From assembly GCF_000008205.1 (NCBI RefSeq), contig NC_007295.1, forward strand, positions 806,001 through 870,000: a DNA stretch of 64,000 nt, written 5' to 3'. This DNA is from Mesomycoplasma hyopneumoniae J. GTDB taxonomy: Bacteria; Bacillota_I; Bacilli_A; Mycoplasmatales; Metamycoplasmataceae. Both the position numbers and the translations under genes were made by a program. Under the pieces are notes generated by a model. That model had not been told where the DNA came from. It worked only from the letters and a program-made list of their open reading frames with translations, and made no database searches. This document shows positions 1-11,146 of this stretch, in pieces; positions within the stretch are counted from its first letter, which is position 1; every line of letters starts with the position of its first letter.

Positions 1-2635
1 CCATTAATTTTTCTTCAGCGGTGGGATTATCTTCACCTTTTGGAGAAGTTCGGCCAACTAAAATATCGCCAGTATCAACTTCTGAACCAACAATTACAAT
101 TCCATTTGCATCTAAATGAAGACGAGATTTAGCCGATGCATTGGGAATCTCGGCGGTAAGAATATCATTTCCGGCTTTCGTTGAACGAAATTTAATTGTT
201 TGCTCTTGAATGTGAATTGAGGTAAAAACATCGTCTTTTACGAGCTTTTCGCTAATTATAATTGCATCTTCATAATTATAACCATATCAAGTACTAAAAG
301 CGACAAGAACATTTTTACCTAGGGCAAGTTCGCCATTATCCGTTGAAGGACCATCGCAGATCAACTGCCCTTTTTTGACTTTATCACCAACTTTAACGGT
401 TGGTTTTTGTAAAATTAAGGTTTCTTGATTGGATTTTTCAAAATAACGGAGGTAATGAATCTCCGGTTTTTCGCCATCATCAATGATGATTTTTTTTGCA
501 TCAACATAAGTAACTTTTCCGCTAATAGACGCGCGGAGATTTGTTGCTGAAAAACGGGCAACAGCTTCTTCAATTCCGGTAGCAACAAGTGGGGCTTCTG
601 ATTTAATTAACGGCACCGCCTGGCGCTGCATATTAGAACCCATTAACGCTCTATTTGCATCATTATTTTCTAAAAAGGGAATTGCGGAAGCAGAAATTGA
701 TGTCATCTGCATTGAAGAAACATCAATGTAATTGACTTGTTCGGCATCAAGGACAAGATAAGTTTGATTTTTTCTAACTGTTAATTTATCAGGGATAATT
801 CGATTATTTTGATCGATTTCAACTCCTGATTGTGCAAAACTTTTATCAAATTCTTCCGATGCGGCTAGCCAGTGAACCTTTGAATAGTCAACAATGCGAT
901 TTTTTACTTGATAATAAGGGGTGATAATAAAACCATATTGATTAATTCGCGAAAAAACTGAAAAATTAAGAATTAGACCTATATTTTGCCCCTCGGGAGT
1001 CTCAACTGGACAAATTCTACCATAATGGGTTGTATGAACATCCCGGACTTCAAATTGAGCAGTATCACGATTTAGACCGCCAGGGCCAAGTGAGGTAACT
1101 TTTCTTTTACTTGCCATTTCCCCAAGCGGGTTAATTTGGTCCATAAACTGCGAAAGTTTTGAGGAGTTGAAAAAATTTTTAAATTGATTATAAATTGGCT
1201 TATTATTAATAATTGATTTTACTGTTAACTGCGAAAGATCCGATTTTGTTGAAATTTTTTCCTTAGAATTCTTTTCAATTTTTGTAAGTGCAATCAAAAA
1301 TTGATTTTGTAAAAGTTCGCCAACACTAACTATCCGTTTATTAACAAGCGAATCTGGATCATCACTTTTCCCTAAATTACTTAATAAATTAAAATAATAA
1401 GAAACAATTGCAATAATATCTGATAAAACTAAGGTTTTTTCATTCAAATTTGGATCAGTTGCAATAACATTTACAGGCTCACTTTCTTGTAACATTGATT
1501 TTTTATTTGGTCAAACTTTAACAATTGCTACATAAAAGCGTTTCCATAAATTTTCATTACGGGTAATTTCAAGTTGCCGGGCATAAATTGTTGAATCAAC
1601 TCCTTCAATTTCGGAAAGAGGAATTTCTTCATTGTTAAATTTTTCTTGAATTTCTAAGGCTAACTGCCTTGTGATATAAGTCCCTTTTTTAAATAAAATT
1701 TTATTTTTTTTTGATACTAAATCTTCGGCAAGGTAAGTCTGGGAAATTCGCTCGACCAAGTTTAGCTTGGCATTGAGCATAAAACGGCCTGTTGAAGCTA
1801 AATTATAACGTCTTTCATTAAAAATTATTGAAGGAATAAGATTTTTTAGACCTTCTTCGGTGATCCGATCATCTTTTCTGACTATTCGATAAATTAGCTC
1901 TAAATTTTCTTCAAGTGATTCTAGTTTATGTCTTCTGATTGATTCAAGAAGTTCAGGGGAATTTCCAAAATATTTTCTTACTGTCTCATTTGTAAAACCG
2001 ATTGCACGTAAAAATGATAATAATGGAATATTTTTATGTTTATCGATTCTGAATTTAACAGTATCGACTTGATTTCCAGTAACTTTATGGAAAATTTCCA
2101 TTCAAGAACCAAGTTGGGGAATAATTTCTACCTTATTAAAAAGGTCATCTGCTTGTTGATTTCTAACATTCTCACGAAAACAAACTCCTGGAGAACGAAT
2201 TAGTTGAGAAACAACAACTTTTTCAAAACCATTGATTATGAAAGTTCCGCCCTGAGTCATAAACGGGAATTCTGCTAGTAAAATTTCCTGTTCTTCCATT
2301 TCCCCATCTTCGGAATGAACTTTGACAAGGGTTACATAAACTCTGGCAGAATAAGTTTTACCTTTAATTTTTGCCTCGCGGATCGCTAAATATTCATTTT
2401 CAGGTTTTTCTACCCGAAGTGAACCGCGGCGAAAACTTATTTCTAATTTTCCATTTGCTGAAACAATTGGAAAAATTCGATCAAAAGCTTCGGGAATCCC
2501 CACATGCAAAAATCAATCAAAAGATTCACGCACCGGATCTAGAAAATCCGGAGTTTCTAAGGTTTTATTCGCAACCCCATAAAAGCGACGATCAGTGCCA
2601 ATTCCATAGGATTTTAATTTATATATGTGATTCAT
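1..2635 (-). CDS. rpoB: RNA polymerase beta subunit, 5' part (runs off the window)
   Basis: Catalytic beta subunit of RNA polymerase. About 878 codons are present; the C-terminal part lies beyond base 1. The N-terminus [20 protein letters not shown] is read through a TGA Trp codon. Recognisable blocks are SQLIRSPGV, the rifampicin-pocket segment [16 protein letters not shown] and [19 protein letters not shown]. The ATG at 2633-2635 follows a GAAGGGA ribosome site, and a TATAAT lies at 2672-2677, so it has its own promoter downstream of rplJL. Odd point: the residues at E. coli positions 526 and 531 are Ser and Thr instead of His and Ser. Confidence 0.98.
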
Positions 2636-2671
2636 TTTTCCCTTCTTACCATTTTTTCAATAAGTTTTTAA

Positions 2672-2677
2672 ATTATA
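2672..2677 (-). promoter_or_regulatory. -10 box upstream of rpoB
   Basis: A consensus TATAAT on the minus strand about 40 bases before the rpoB start. It lies between the rplJL terminator hairpin and the rpoB ribosome site. Confidence 0.5.
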
Positions 2678-2784
2678 TTAGAAACGTAAAAAAATAAAAA
2701 TGTTTTTATAATTTAATCCAAAAAAATTAAAGAAAAATTTTATTGGGATATTTTTTTATAGAAAAATAAAAAAATAAAAAAATA

Positions 2785-2812
2785 AACAAAAACGGTGTTT
2801 AAAACACCTTTT
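2785..2812 (-). terminator. Terminator-like hairpin after rplL
   Basis: The minus strand reads GGTGTTTTAAACACC followed by a G/T-rich tail (GTTTTTGTTTATTTTTTT). The hairpin sits between the rplL stop and the rpoB promoter and probably attenuates read-through into rpoB. Confidence 0.6.
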
Positions 2813-2849
2813 TGAATTTTAATTAAGAACTAATTTTTCTAAGAAAAAA

Positions 2850-3215
2850 TTAGTCAATCGAAACTTCTGCTCCCGCTGCGACTAATTTTGCTTTATATTC
2901 TTCAGCTTCTTCAGGTTTTATTGCCTCTTTGAGAACTGAAGGGGCTGCATCAACAAGTTTTTTTGCATCCATTAGACTTAGACCTAAAAGATCTTTTACT
3001 ACTTTAATTACAGCAACTTTTTGTTGTCCGGCAGCTTTGAGTGTTAATTTTACTTCGGTTTTTACCTCTTCGGTAGCAACTGGAGTTGCAGCTACTGCAA
3101 CTGCTGATGGATCAACTCCAAATTCTTCTTTAAGTGCATCAACAAATTCCATTACTTCTTTAATGGTCATTTCTTTTAATGATTCAATAAATTGTTCTTT
3201 TGTAATTTTAGCCAT
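2850..3215 (-). CDS. rplL: 50S ribosomal protein L7/L12
   Basis: Stalk protein of the large ribosomal subunit that recruits translation GTPases. The 121 residues have the usual length and order: an N-terminal dimerisation helix (MAKITKEQFIESLKEM), a short Ala/Val hinge near residues 38-50, and a C-terminal domain with KLTLKAAGQQKVAVIKVVKD and LGLSLMDAKKLVDAAP. AAAGGGA lies just before the ATG. It follows rplJ by 11 bases in the same operon, as in most bacteria. Confidence 0.98.
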   Translation of the reverse strand: MAKITKEQFIESLKEMTIKEVMEFVDALKEEFGVDPSAVAVAATPVATEEVKTEVKLTLKAAGQQKVAVIKVVKDLLGLSLMDAKKLVDAAPSVLKEAIKPEEAEEYKAKLVAAGAEVSID

Positions 3216-3226
3216 TTTTTCCCTTT

Positions 3227-3724
3227 CTAGGCAGTTATTTTTTGTTCATCGATTAATAATTTAAGTCCAAAAGCGAGTTGTTTTAATGGACTTTGAAGAC
3301 CAGAAGCTAACATTGTTAGTGCTTCTGTATAACTTGGAAGCGCGGAAATTAATGCATTTTCTGCGGCGCTGACAACTTGATTGTCATAAATTCCACCTTT
3401 TAGAATTAAAAGTGGTTGTTCTTTGGCATTTTTAGCAATTATTTTTGCTGGGGCTATTGCATCTGTTGTTCCAAAAGCGAATAAATTTGGACCAACTAAA
3501 TCAGTTTGTAAATCTAAATAACCGTTGTTTTCAGCAGCTATTTTAAAAAGCCGATTTTTATAAACTTTTGAAAGAACGCCCGCGGATTTAAATTCTTTAC
3601 GTAATTGTTCTAATTCATTAACAGTCAGTCCGCGGTATTCAACGATTGCCAATGATGAAGAATTTTTTAATAAACTATCAATTTCAGCGACAATTTCAAC
3701 TTTTCTTTTACGAAAACTATTCAA
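3227..3724 (-). CDS. rplJ: 50S ribosomal protein L10
   Basis: L10 anchors L7/L12 dimers to 23S rRNA. The chosen start is the TTG at 3722-3724, giving [19 protein letters not shown] and 165 residues, because AAAGGAGAG sits directly upstream. The frame is open for 18 more codons, but that stretch lies in the probable leader and looks non-coding. Family features include [19 protein letters not shown] and the C-terminal L12-binding helix. It is co-transcribed with rplL and probably controlled by L10 binding to its own leader. Confidence 0.96.
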
Positions 3725-3831
3725 TTTTGCTCTCCTTTCTTTAAAAAAATAAGGGGCAATACTGAAAGATACATTCAAATAACAAATTAAGCCACACCGG
3801 CAGTTATTATCTCTATGTATTGCGTTTTTGA
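3725..3831 (-). promoter_or_regulatory. Probable L10 autoregulatory mRNA leader
   Basis: About 100 bases lie between the -10 box and the rplJ start. They contain GGTGTGGCTTAAT, which resembles the conserved core of bacterial L10(L12)4-binding leaders as I recall it, flanked by short complementary segments. Autoregulation of rplJL by L10 is established elsewhere; assigning it here is inference. Confidence 0.5.
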
Positions 3832-3840
3832 ATTATACCA
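3832..3840 (-). promoter_or_regulatory. Extended -10 promoter of rplJL
   Basis: The minus strand reads TGGTATAAT, an extended -10 box. A second TGGTATAAT on the same strand at 4035-4043 may be an upstream promoter for the same operon. No good -35 is visible. The upstream side is the double A-tract (T-tract on the plus strand). Confidence 0.6.
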
Positions 3841-3860
3841 GAAAGCGAAAATAAAAAAAG

Positions 3861-3901
3861 TTTTTTTTTTTTTTTTTTTGCTTTTTTTTTTTTTTTTTTT
3901 T
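3861..3901. repeat. Double homopolymer tract T19-GC-T20
   Basis: Nineteen T, then GC, then twenty T on the plus strand. On the minus strand it lies just upstream of the rplJL promoter. On the plus strand it ends five bases before TAAAAT at 3907-3912, which points toward the Ig-binding gene at 4155. Such tracts change length by slippage. Confidence 0.9.
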
Positions 3902-4081
3902 ACAGGTAAAATTTATTTATTCTTAATTTAAAGTAGAAATTTTTTTATTTATATTATATAATAAGTAGTTTAAATGAAAAGCAACTTATCCAAATAGCAA
4001 AAATTTTTGTTTCTGGTTAAGTTAAAAAATCTCAATTATACCATAAAAAATTTAAAAATTAAAAAAATTTTTATGAATCTG

Positions 4082-4108
4082 TGGTAGAATTATATCTCAA
4101 TATATAAT
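4082..4108 (+). promoter_or_regulatory. Candidate promoters of the Ig-binding/protease operon
   Basis: Two -10 boxes precede the gene at 4155: TGGTAGAAT (4082-4090, extended) and TATAAT (4103-4108). An AAAGGAG ribosome site follows just before the ATG. A further candidate -10 adjoins the homopolymer tract at 3907-3912. Confidence 0.5.
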
Positions 4109-4154
4109 ATAAATAAGGAAAATTAAGCGGCTGACAGAAAAAAAGGAGAAAATT

Positions 4155-6653
4155 ATGCTGTTTTATTTATCGAAAAGAAAAAAAATTGTCCTTACCGGAC
4201 TTACAGTTGCTGTAATTGCAGCCGGAATGAGTTTTTTTGCTAATCCCCAGTTTAGTAATTTTTTTCGCTTTAATTCACAGATTAGTTATAATTCCAAAGC
4301 TCCTTCAAGTGTTGCTAAAAACGATCCAAATGATCTAAGTTTTTATTCCCCTGTAACAAATTCAGAATTTGACCCGCTTAAAAAAAGTCAGCCAAAAGCG
4401 GATCTAATCAAACCTCTTGAAGAAAAAAAAGAGGACATAAAACCACAACAAATCCAAAAAGAAGAAATAAAACCAGAAGCTGAAAAAGAAAGTTTTGATC
4501 TAATTACTACCCCAAAAACGCAAACAAGCCAAAATCCAGAACAGACCCAAACTGAGACACCAAAACGTGTTGATGCCGAATATGGATATGTCACCCTTGA
4601 TTGATCAGGCCTAAAAGTTAAAGCTTATGTCAAGAAAAAACCAAATCGCCAGTATTCAACTTATGATGTCCAAAATGGCTTAGCTAATCGCAAACCTTAC
4701 CAGGCCCAAGTTGTTGATGAAGTTCTAAGTATTGAAGTTACCCCTGAAATTCGGGAAGCAAACAGAAAAAATGCAGCCCAGGCTCTTAAAAATTCCGTTC
4801 AAGGCTCAGCTTTTAGTATTTATGCTGATACAATCGCTCAAGGCGATGATAAAGTTGCTGCAGTTGTTGCCCAAAATTATGAAAATTATTATAAAAATAT
4901 GTTTTTAAAATGGCGGGAATTATTTGAAAATGGCGATAAAGTAAGAGATTTTCTAACCCAAGAAGGTTATAATAAATATCCGGATATCAAAAGCAAATAT
5001 GAATCTGATCTTGCCAAAGCCGAAATTGAAATCCGTAAAGCTGAAGCAGAAGTCCAAAAAATCTATAATGAAAGACCCCCAAGAACTGGATTTGATGGCT
5101 CAGGAAAAGAAACTTTTACCGAAGAAAATAAAATAAAACTACGTGATTGACAATTAAAATATAATGAGGCAATCAAAAAACAAGAAGCAGCAAAACAATT
5201 AAAAGAAGATGCAAAAAATACTAAATATGCCAAGTTAATTTATTATCTTGATTATTCTAAATTTGTTAAAAATTCAAAAGAAAATGATGACTATCTTTCA
5301 AAAGGATTTACAATCAATCCGGATAATTCCAATATTTCCGTTGATGCTGAAGGTACACTAAGGTCAAATTCTTGATCACCTTTGATTAATCAAGTAACTT
5401 CAGTCTATAAAAAAGATAATGAAACCAGACGAGCTTTTGGTTATGGAAGTTATTGATGAAGATCTGGGGGCCAAATTCTTGATGGAACTTATGAAGGATG
5501 AACTAAAAAAGATATTACTTCTTCGCAAGAATATGCAAAATATTCTGTATCTAAATCAGATGGAATCGAAATTGCCGAGCTGACCAAAAATACAGATAAT
5601 ACTGCCCAAACTGCTCGCGATAAAGGGATAGTAATCACAATTGATTTTTCAAATGAATCAGGGTATAAAAAAACAAAAAAACTAATCGAAGATCTTAAAA
5701 AAGATGGAAAACAAATCACCTCTTATCGTTTTTTTCATATTGGAAAAAACGATGCAAACCAGAAATTCAAGGATATTCTAGAAACTCTCCCAGAAAATTT
5801 ACCCCAACTTGAACTTTTATTTGATAATACAAATACCTCCGCCCTTTTAGCTTTAGAAAATAAAAAAATTGATGAACTTTCAATTTATACCGAAGGAAAT
5901 TCACTTTCTGATGACTGAGCAATTAATCCTTGAGCCCTAAAAAACACGGCCTGATATAATACAAACGATTATAATGTTAGTTTTGATTATGCTCCAGGAG
6001 CTAAAGTTGCAACTAGAATTACTTTTAATTCATTAGCTTTTGATGATAGTGACTATCAAGGAAATGGGGATTATAAAAGGATAAATGATGGTCTAAGAAT
6101 GGCTTACTGAACTAGAAATAATGAAAAAGTTTTCCAAGGTAGCTGGGGTCCTGGCCTAAGTCCGGATATTAAAGAATCCGAGAATTCTTATCCAACCGGA
6201 CTTGATCTTACAAGGGTCAAAAAAATGAAATCACTTAAAGGTCTAATTTTCTCTGATCAGCAAAAATCTACAAATTCAAAACCAAGAAGACTAACTCGAA
6301 TTGGCCTTTATAATGACTCAGAAAATTTTGAAATTCCAGTTGATGAACTAAATCATGCCCAGTTTGATGTCCTTGATACCCACCCGATGATGCGACCAAA
6401 ACCAAAAATTTTCTTTGCAAATAATTCAGCAACAAAACGGATTAAAGTTACAGGAAATGGGACTCTAACTTCTCAAGGGGCAACTAATCTCCGCATTCTT
6501 TTAGAAAATGGTCGACAAAAACATGATGATACAAAAATTTTTACTGATCAAAGAATAATTGTCGACCCTAACAATTCTGCGCTTGCTGCTTCGCTTAGTT
6601 CAGCCGGATTTCAAGTTGATCAGTCAGCAACTTCGCAGATTAAATTTAATTAA
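4155..6653 (+). CDS. Immunoglobulin-binding/blocking surface protein, MIB type
   Basis: An 832-residue membrane-anchored protein of the mycoplasma Ig-blocking virulence family (MIB; related to M. genitalium Protein M). Family members bind antibody light and heavy chains and hand the antibody to the partner protease MIP. One N-terminal membrane segment (about residues 10-28) has no lipobox, then comes a Pro/Lys/Glu linker to about residue 130. The conserved core includes RRAFGYGSYWWRSGGQILDG and a leucine-rich-like section ending INPWALKNTAWYNTNDYN. Many TGA Trp codons are present. AAAGGAG precedes the ATG, and the MIP-type gene starts 13 bases downstream. Confidence 0.85.
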
Positions 6654-6666
6654 TTAGGTAATAATT

Positions 6667-9144
6667 ATGAAAAAGAAGGCAAATTTTAAACTTTTACTAA
6701 CAAAAAACTGGATAATTCCTAGTATTTTTTCATTCCCTTTTTTGATCTCAGCTGCTTGTTCTAGCCAAAAACAACAAGAAAATAAGGATTCTTTAGATCA
6801 AAACGGTCAAGATTTAGACAAAAAAGAGCAAAAACCTGCACCTTCAATTCTAAAAGATCAAGAAATCTCCAAGGAAAATTTAGATAAACTACCAATTATT
6901 CTAAAAAAAATTGATGGGTCTACTAATTTTGAAAATTTAACCATTGAATCAGTTGGTAATGATTTTTCCAGACTTGAATTTGAAACTCCAAATGAAGATG
7001 ATCAAAAATTAATTGATATTAAAGTTTTAAATAAAAAATATCTTAATAGTGATTTTGAAACTAGTTTAAATGAAGGGGCCCTAATTTTTAATCTAAAAAT
7101 TTCTTCAAAGAAAAATCCTGAAATTGTCCTTGAAAAGGATGTGCCAATTTCAGGATTTCGAAAATCACGAAGTAGTGAAATTAACTTTAATTATGGCAAA
7201 CGTTTTGCACCTGATTCTGATAATGAATGAAGTCAATATTTTGCCAAAAATAATTATCAAAGATATACATATGATGCAAAAAAATACATGGAAACTCTTG
7301 AAAAACAACTCGCATATATCTCTGGATTACCTTATTTTGATATTAAATCTTGGCGCCCTGAAGTAAAAAGAAATCAAGAACAAATTAATAAATATAATGA
7401 AAAAGCAAAAGAACTTAAACTTGATAGCTACGAAGATGCCCTAAAAAAAGGCTTTACAATGCCAGTCTATGATGCTAATGGTAATGTTGAAGGTCTTAAA
7501 CTTTTAGATCGCGATGAAATTCCTAAAGGGCCAGCCTGATGAGATCTAATCAACCGAAATGAGAATCAAGCAAGCGGACTTGCCCGCTATATCCCAAATG
7601 AAAAATATAAAAAAGCAGCCCTACAAACTTATTCAGTTTATTTTGCTTGGCCAGCAACAATTGATGATGTTGGAGCTGAATATATAAAACCTTTTCTTGA
7701 AGGGCAAAGAATTGGGGCTAACCCGATGCAGCAAACAAGCCGGGGAACAATGTGAATTCTTGATTTTGCCCCTCCAACTGATTCAAGTCAGCAACCAACT
7801 AAATGATATTTTGGAACAAATAATCACGTAGTTGAATCTTATAAAAAAAATGCAAGTCATTTTAGCATGACTATTTTAAAACCGGAAGTTGGAATTAGAA
7901 CAAAACTAAAAACTGCAAAAGGGGCAAGTGATGAATCTTATTTAACAGCTAGTTTTTCCCGAGAAAATTTAGAGCAAAATGCTAAAACTGATAATCCTCA
8001 AAATAAAACTGCTGAGTATATCTCCCCTGATGGTTATGGAATTCCTGGAATTAGAATCATCTATCGAGCAACCGATTTTATGACAACTTCGCCAAAAGAT
8101 TTTTTATCAGAAGCTGATAAAAAAAATGAAAAATATAAGGATATTGAAGAATTTGCTGATTTTGCTGTCCTTGAAGTTGATTTTTCCAAATTCAAAGTTC
8201 CCGATCAATATTCTTCCCGTAATGACTTTATCAAAGCAATCACCAATGACTATTATAATAAAAAAGAAGATCATATCAAATTCTTAAAAACTTCCTATCT
8301 TAAAAATTATGAAAAAGCGGATACAAAATTAGCAACAACTGATAATTCCAAAAAAGAAAATACTGACCAACTTTTTATTGTCGGATACCCGCAGGCAACT
8401 GGTGATTTTTTCCTTGATAAATATCAGGATTCCTATGATTATAATCACTCAAAAATCGGATATTCTCTCTGAATGAATTCTGAGTCTTCTTTTTATAATA
8501 ATTTAGCCAGCGATGAGAATAATCCTGAATCAAAATCGCAAGATAATGCAAATAAAGGAAATTATTTTTCTTTAAATATTGGTTATCGTAGTTTTGCTGA
8601 TAAACCTGGACTTGCTGATGGTTTTATTACAGTCCCAAAGGTTGGCAAAGAACTTAGTAAATCGACAATTATGGCTGATCCTGTCCATAAAAAACAGGTA
8701 AAAAAAGAAGTAATCGAAAACGGGAAAAAAATAATCAAAGACCTTGGCGAACTCGATGTTTTAAATCAAAAAGCTTATCTTGGTTATGGACTTTATTATA
8801 TTCCTAGACATTTTGCTCCACATGGGGGGGCCTCAGGATCGTCTATTCGGAATCAAAATAATGAACTTGTCGGTATTTATTTTGTTTCAAATCAGACGGC
8901 AAAAACAGGGCTTGCGGTCGCTTTTAGATCGGAAGGATTTGACTATAAGGGTTTATATGGAAAATATAATCTTCCCCAATATGATTTAATTTATGGCGGA
9001 GGTAAGGATCAAAAAACTTCGTTTCGACAAGCTCTTGAAACTATTTATGGTAGCGAATTTAAAACAAATTTATTTAAAAACGGGGTAAAAGAAATTCCGG
9101 CCGATTATAAATTTAATAATTCAAATTCAAATACACAAAAATAA
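6667..9144 (+). CDS. Ig-specific serine protease lipoprotein, MIP type (DUF31)
   Basis: An 825-residue lipoprotein of the DUF31/MIP family, chymotrypsin-like serine proteases that cut the heavy chain of antibody held by MIB. The signal peptide ends at lipobox ISAAC. Visible candidate catalytic residues are His387 in GTNNHVV, Asp498 in FADFAVLEVDF and Ser723 in GGASGSS. It lies directly behind the MIB-type gene in the same transcription unit, the standard MIB-MIP order. The frame is intact once TGA is read as Trp. The family call is firm from the motifs; antibody specificity is inferred from the pairing. Confidence 0.87.
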
Positions 9145-9161
9145 GCCCGAATAATTAAACT

Positions 9162-9191
9162 AAAACAAAAATTTAAAGCTTATTTTGTTTT
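9162..9191. terminator. Bidirectional hairpin between converging genes
   Basis: AAAACAAAA (9162-9170) pairs with TTTTGTTTT (9183-9191). It lies between the protease gene ending at 9144 and the restriction fusion ending at 9173 and overlaps the end of the latter. A/T runs on both sides suit termination in both directions. Confidence 0.45.
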
Positions 9192-10822
9192 GCTATCTCT
9201 GATTTTAGAAATAATTCAAATGTAAATAAGTTAAAAAGAAAATGATTATGGAAAAAACTTCGTAATTTTTCTTTCTCTAAACGAAGTCCTGTACCATCAG
9301 TTATTCAAATAAATTCAAAATTAAATTTTTTTGCTTTTTCTGCTAAAGCTTTAAATCTTTCAATTTCCGAATTAAATTTTGACCCAGAAGAATTAAAAAA
9401 ATTTGTCTCAACTACAAAAACTTTTTGATTTAGCATAAAAACAAAATCAAAAAGTTTTTTTAATTCGGTTATTTTTTCCTGCTTTTTATAAGTAATTTGG
9501 TATTTTTTTAATAAATTTTCCACTTGAAATTCCATAAATTTACCACTTTTATTTTTTTTATCATTACTTGATAACCCTACTTCGATTCCAAATAAATAAT
9601 TAGAAATTGATTTGATTTCCGGATTTATAAATATTTGATTGACCAAACCTGTTAGGTTTAGAAATTCGTATAAAGAATTAAAATTATCTCATTGAAATTT
9701 TTTTTCATTAAAAGCATCATCTATATAAAAAAATGAAGAATTTTTTTGAACTTTTTTAGCTAGAAACAAAGGCAGATACTGAAAAATAGAGACATTTTCC
9801 TTAAAAACACTTCTTAGTTTTATATTAAAATCAAAAATATTATCTGATTTTAATTTCTCAAATATCTCTAAATCTTTTAAAGAAAGACTTATTTTATTAA
9901 TTTTATTTCAGGAAACATAATCCTTTAAAATATAAGAAGTATTTCTTAGAGACTTAAAAAATACTTCAAATTCATAGTTAATTAATGCGCCGTCATCTAC
10001 CTTATAATTTATAATAATTACCTCATTTGCAGCCAGAATTCTATCCTGGCTATTAGAATTTATGAATCTGTTAACCGGTATTTGAAAAATACTAAATTCT
10101 TTTAAATTATTTAAAACTAAAGAGGTAGAATGATTTGTAAACATTCACTTAACTTTTTTAGCATTTAATTTTTTTAAAGTATCAATAAGCTCCAATGTAT
10201 CTTGTTTTTTCCAGCCATTTCTATCATAATTTGTAAATGAATTATCGTTTTCTGAATCATACGGAGGGTCTATAAAAACAAAGTCATTTTCTTTTGCTAG
10301 CGATAAAATTTCAAGATAATTTTTATTATAAATTTCTATAGAATTTTCATTTAAAAATGAAGAAATATTATTTAAATTTTTAAAATCAAATATAGTAGAA
10401 TTTATAATTTCTGCATTATTAAAAGGCACATTAAATTCGCCTTTGGAATTCACACGGTATAATCCGTTAAAACAGGTTTTATTTAAATAAATAAATCTGG
10501 CTGCTTTTTTTATGCTATTTTCAGGAATTTCAGACCTTAATTTGTAAAAAAACTCCTTAGAATGAAGACTTTTATAAATTTCTAACTGCTTTGTTAAAGT
10601 ATCTAAATTAATTTTGATTTGCTTCCAGGAATTAACTAATTCGGAATTTATATCATTAACAATAGCATTTTCAGGTTGTAATTTTAAAAATAAAGCTCCA
10701 CCACCTAAAAAAGGCTCGATATATGAATTAAAATTTTTGGGAAGCAAAGACAAAATTACATTAATTAACTGAGTTTTCCCACCAACCCATTTTACAAAAG
10801 GCTTTAATTCAGATTTTGACAT
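9173..10822 (-). CDS. DpnII-type adenine methylase fused to DpnII-type endonuclease
   Basis: One 549-residue open frame joins two enzymes that are normally separate. Residues 1 to about 265 match the Dam/DpnM N6-adenine methylase: FVKWVGGKTQ (SAM motif), PFLGGGALF, the catalytic DPPY at 185-188 and the C-terminal EVIIINY. The rest matches the DpnII/MboI endonuclease: YLFGIEVGLSSN, KNKSGKFME, FDFVF, a VETNFF segment and FIWITDGTG near the end. I read the junction codon by codon: no TAA, TAG or internal ATG near the start of the nuclease part; only TGA (Trp) codons occur. The GATC target is inferred from the family. Confidence 0.85.
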
Positions 10823-11146
10823 AAACTAAATTATATAAGCAAATAGAGATAAAATTATTTAAAAAAACCCAGAAAAAAAGAAAATTTTCATAAATTATTC
10901 CACGTTTTCTGTAAATAATTTCATTTTTTAAAAAATTTTTTTAGCAAATGAAATTATTTACATTTATATTAATTTTAAGAAGTTGATAGTAAATTTTTAA
11001 AAACAGCATCAGAGTTTCCAAACAAAAAATAAGAGTTTTTATTATTTAAAGATGAAAATTCACCACTACTTATAAAATAATTATACTTTTTTTAAAAAAA
11101 AGTATAATTATAATGTTTAATATAAAAACTGAAAGGAGACCAAATT
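10823..11146. other. Divergent intergenic region with two inverted repeats
   Basis: No gene seen. It separates the minus-strand restriction fusion from plus-strand cassette A. It holds a 16-bp inverted repeat (GTAAATAATTTCATTT at 10911-10926, its complement at 10946-10961) and a 17-bp near-perfect inverted repeat at 11077-11111 that contains a TATAAT on each strand. Confidence 0.7.
11077..11114. promoter_or_regulatory. Palindromic divergent promoter of cassette A
   Basis: The arms (11077-11093 and 11095-11111) are complementary around one unpaired A. TATAAT occurs at 11103-11108 and 11109-11114 on the plus strand, 33-39 bases before the small ORF, and once on the minus strand in the left arm. 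This could be a shared promoter with an overlapping operator. Confidence 0.45.

Noticed and set aside
2371..2697. Plus-strand ORF opposite rpoB
   Set aside because: It is antisense to a conserved rpoB region and has no family features.
3725..3778. N-terminal extension of L10 (18 codons)
   Set aside because: The ribosome site favours the TTG at 3722-3724, and the extension overlaps leader-like sequence.
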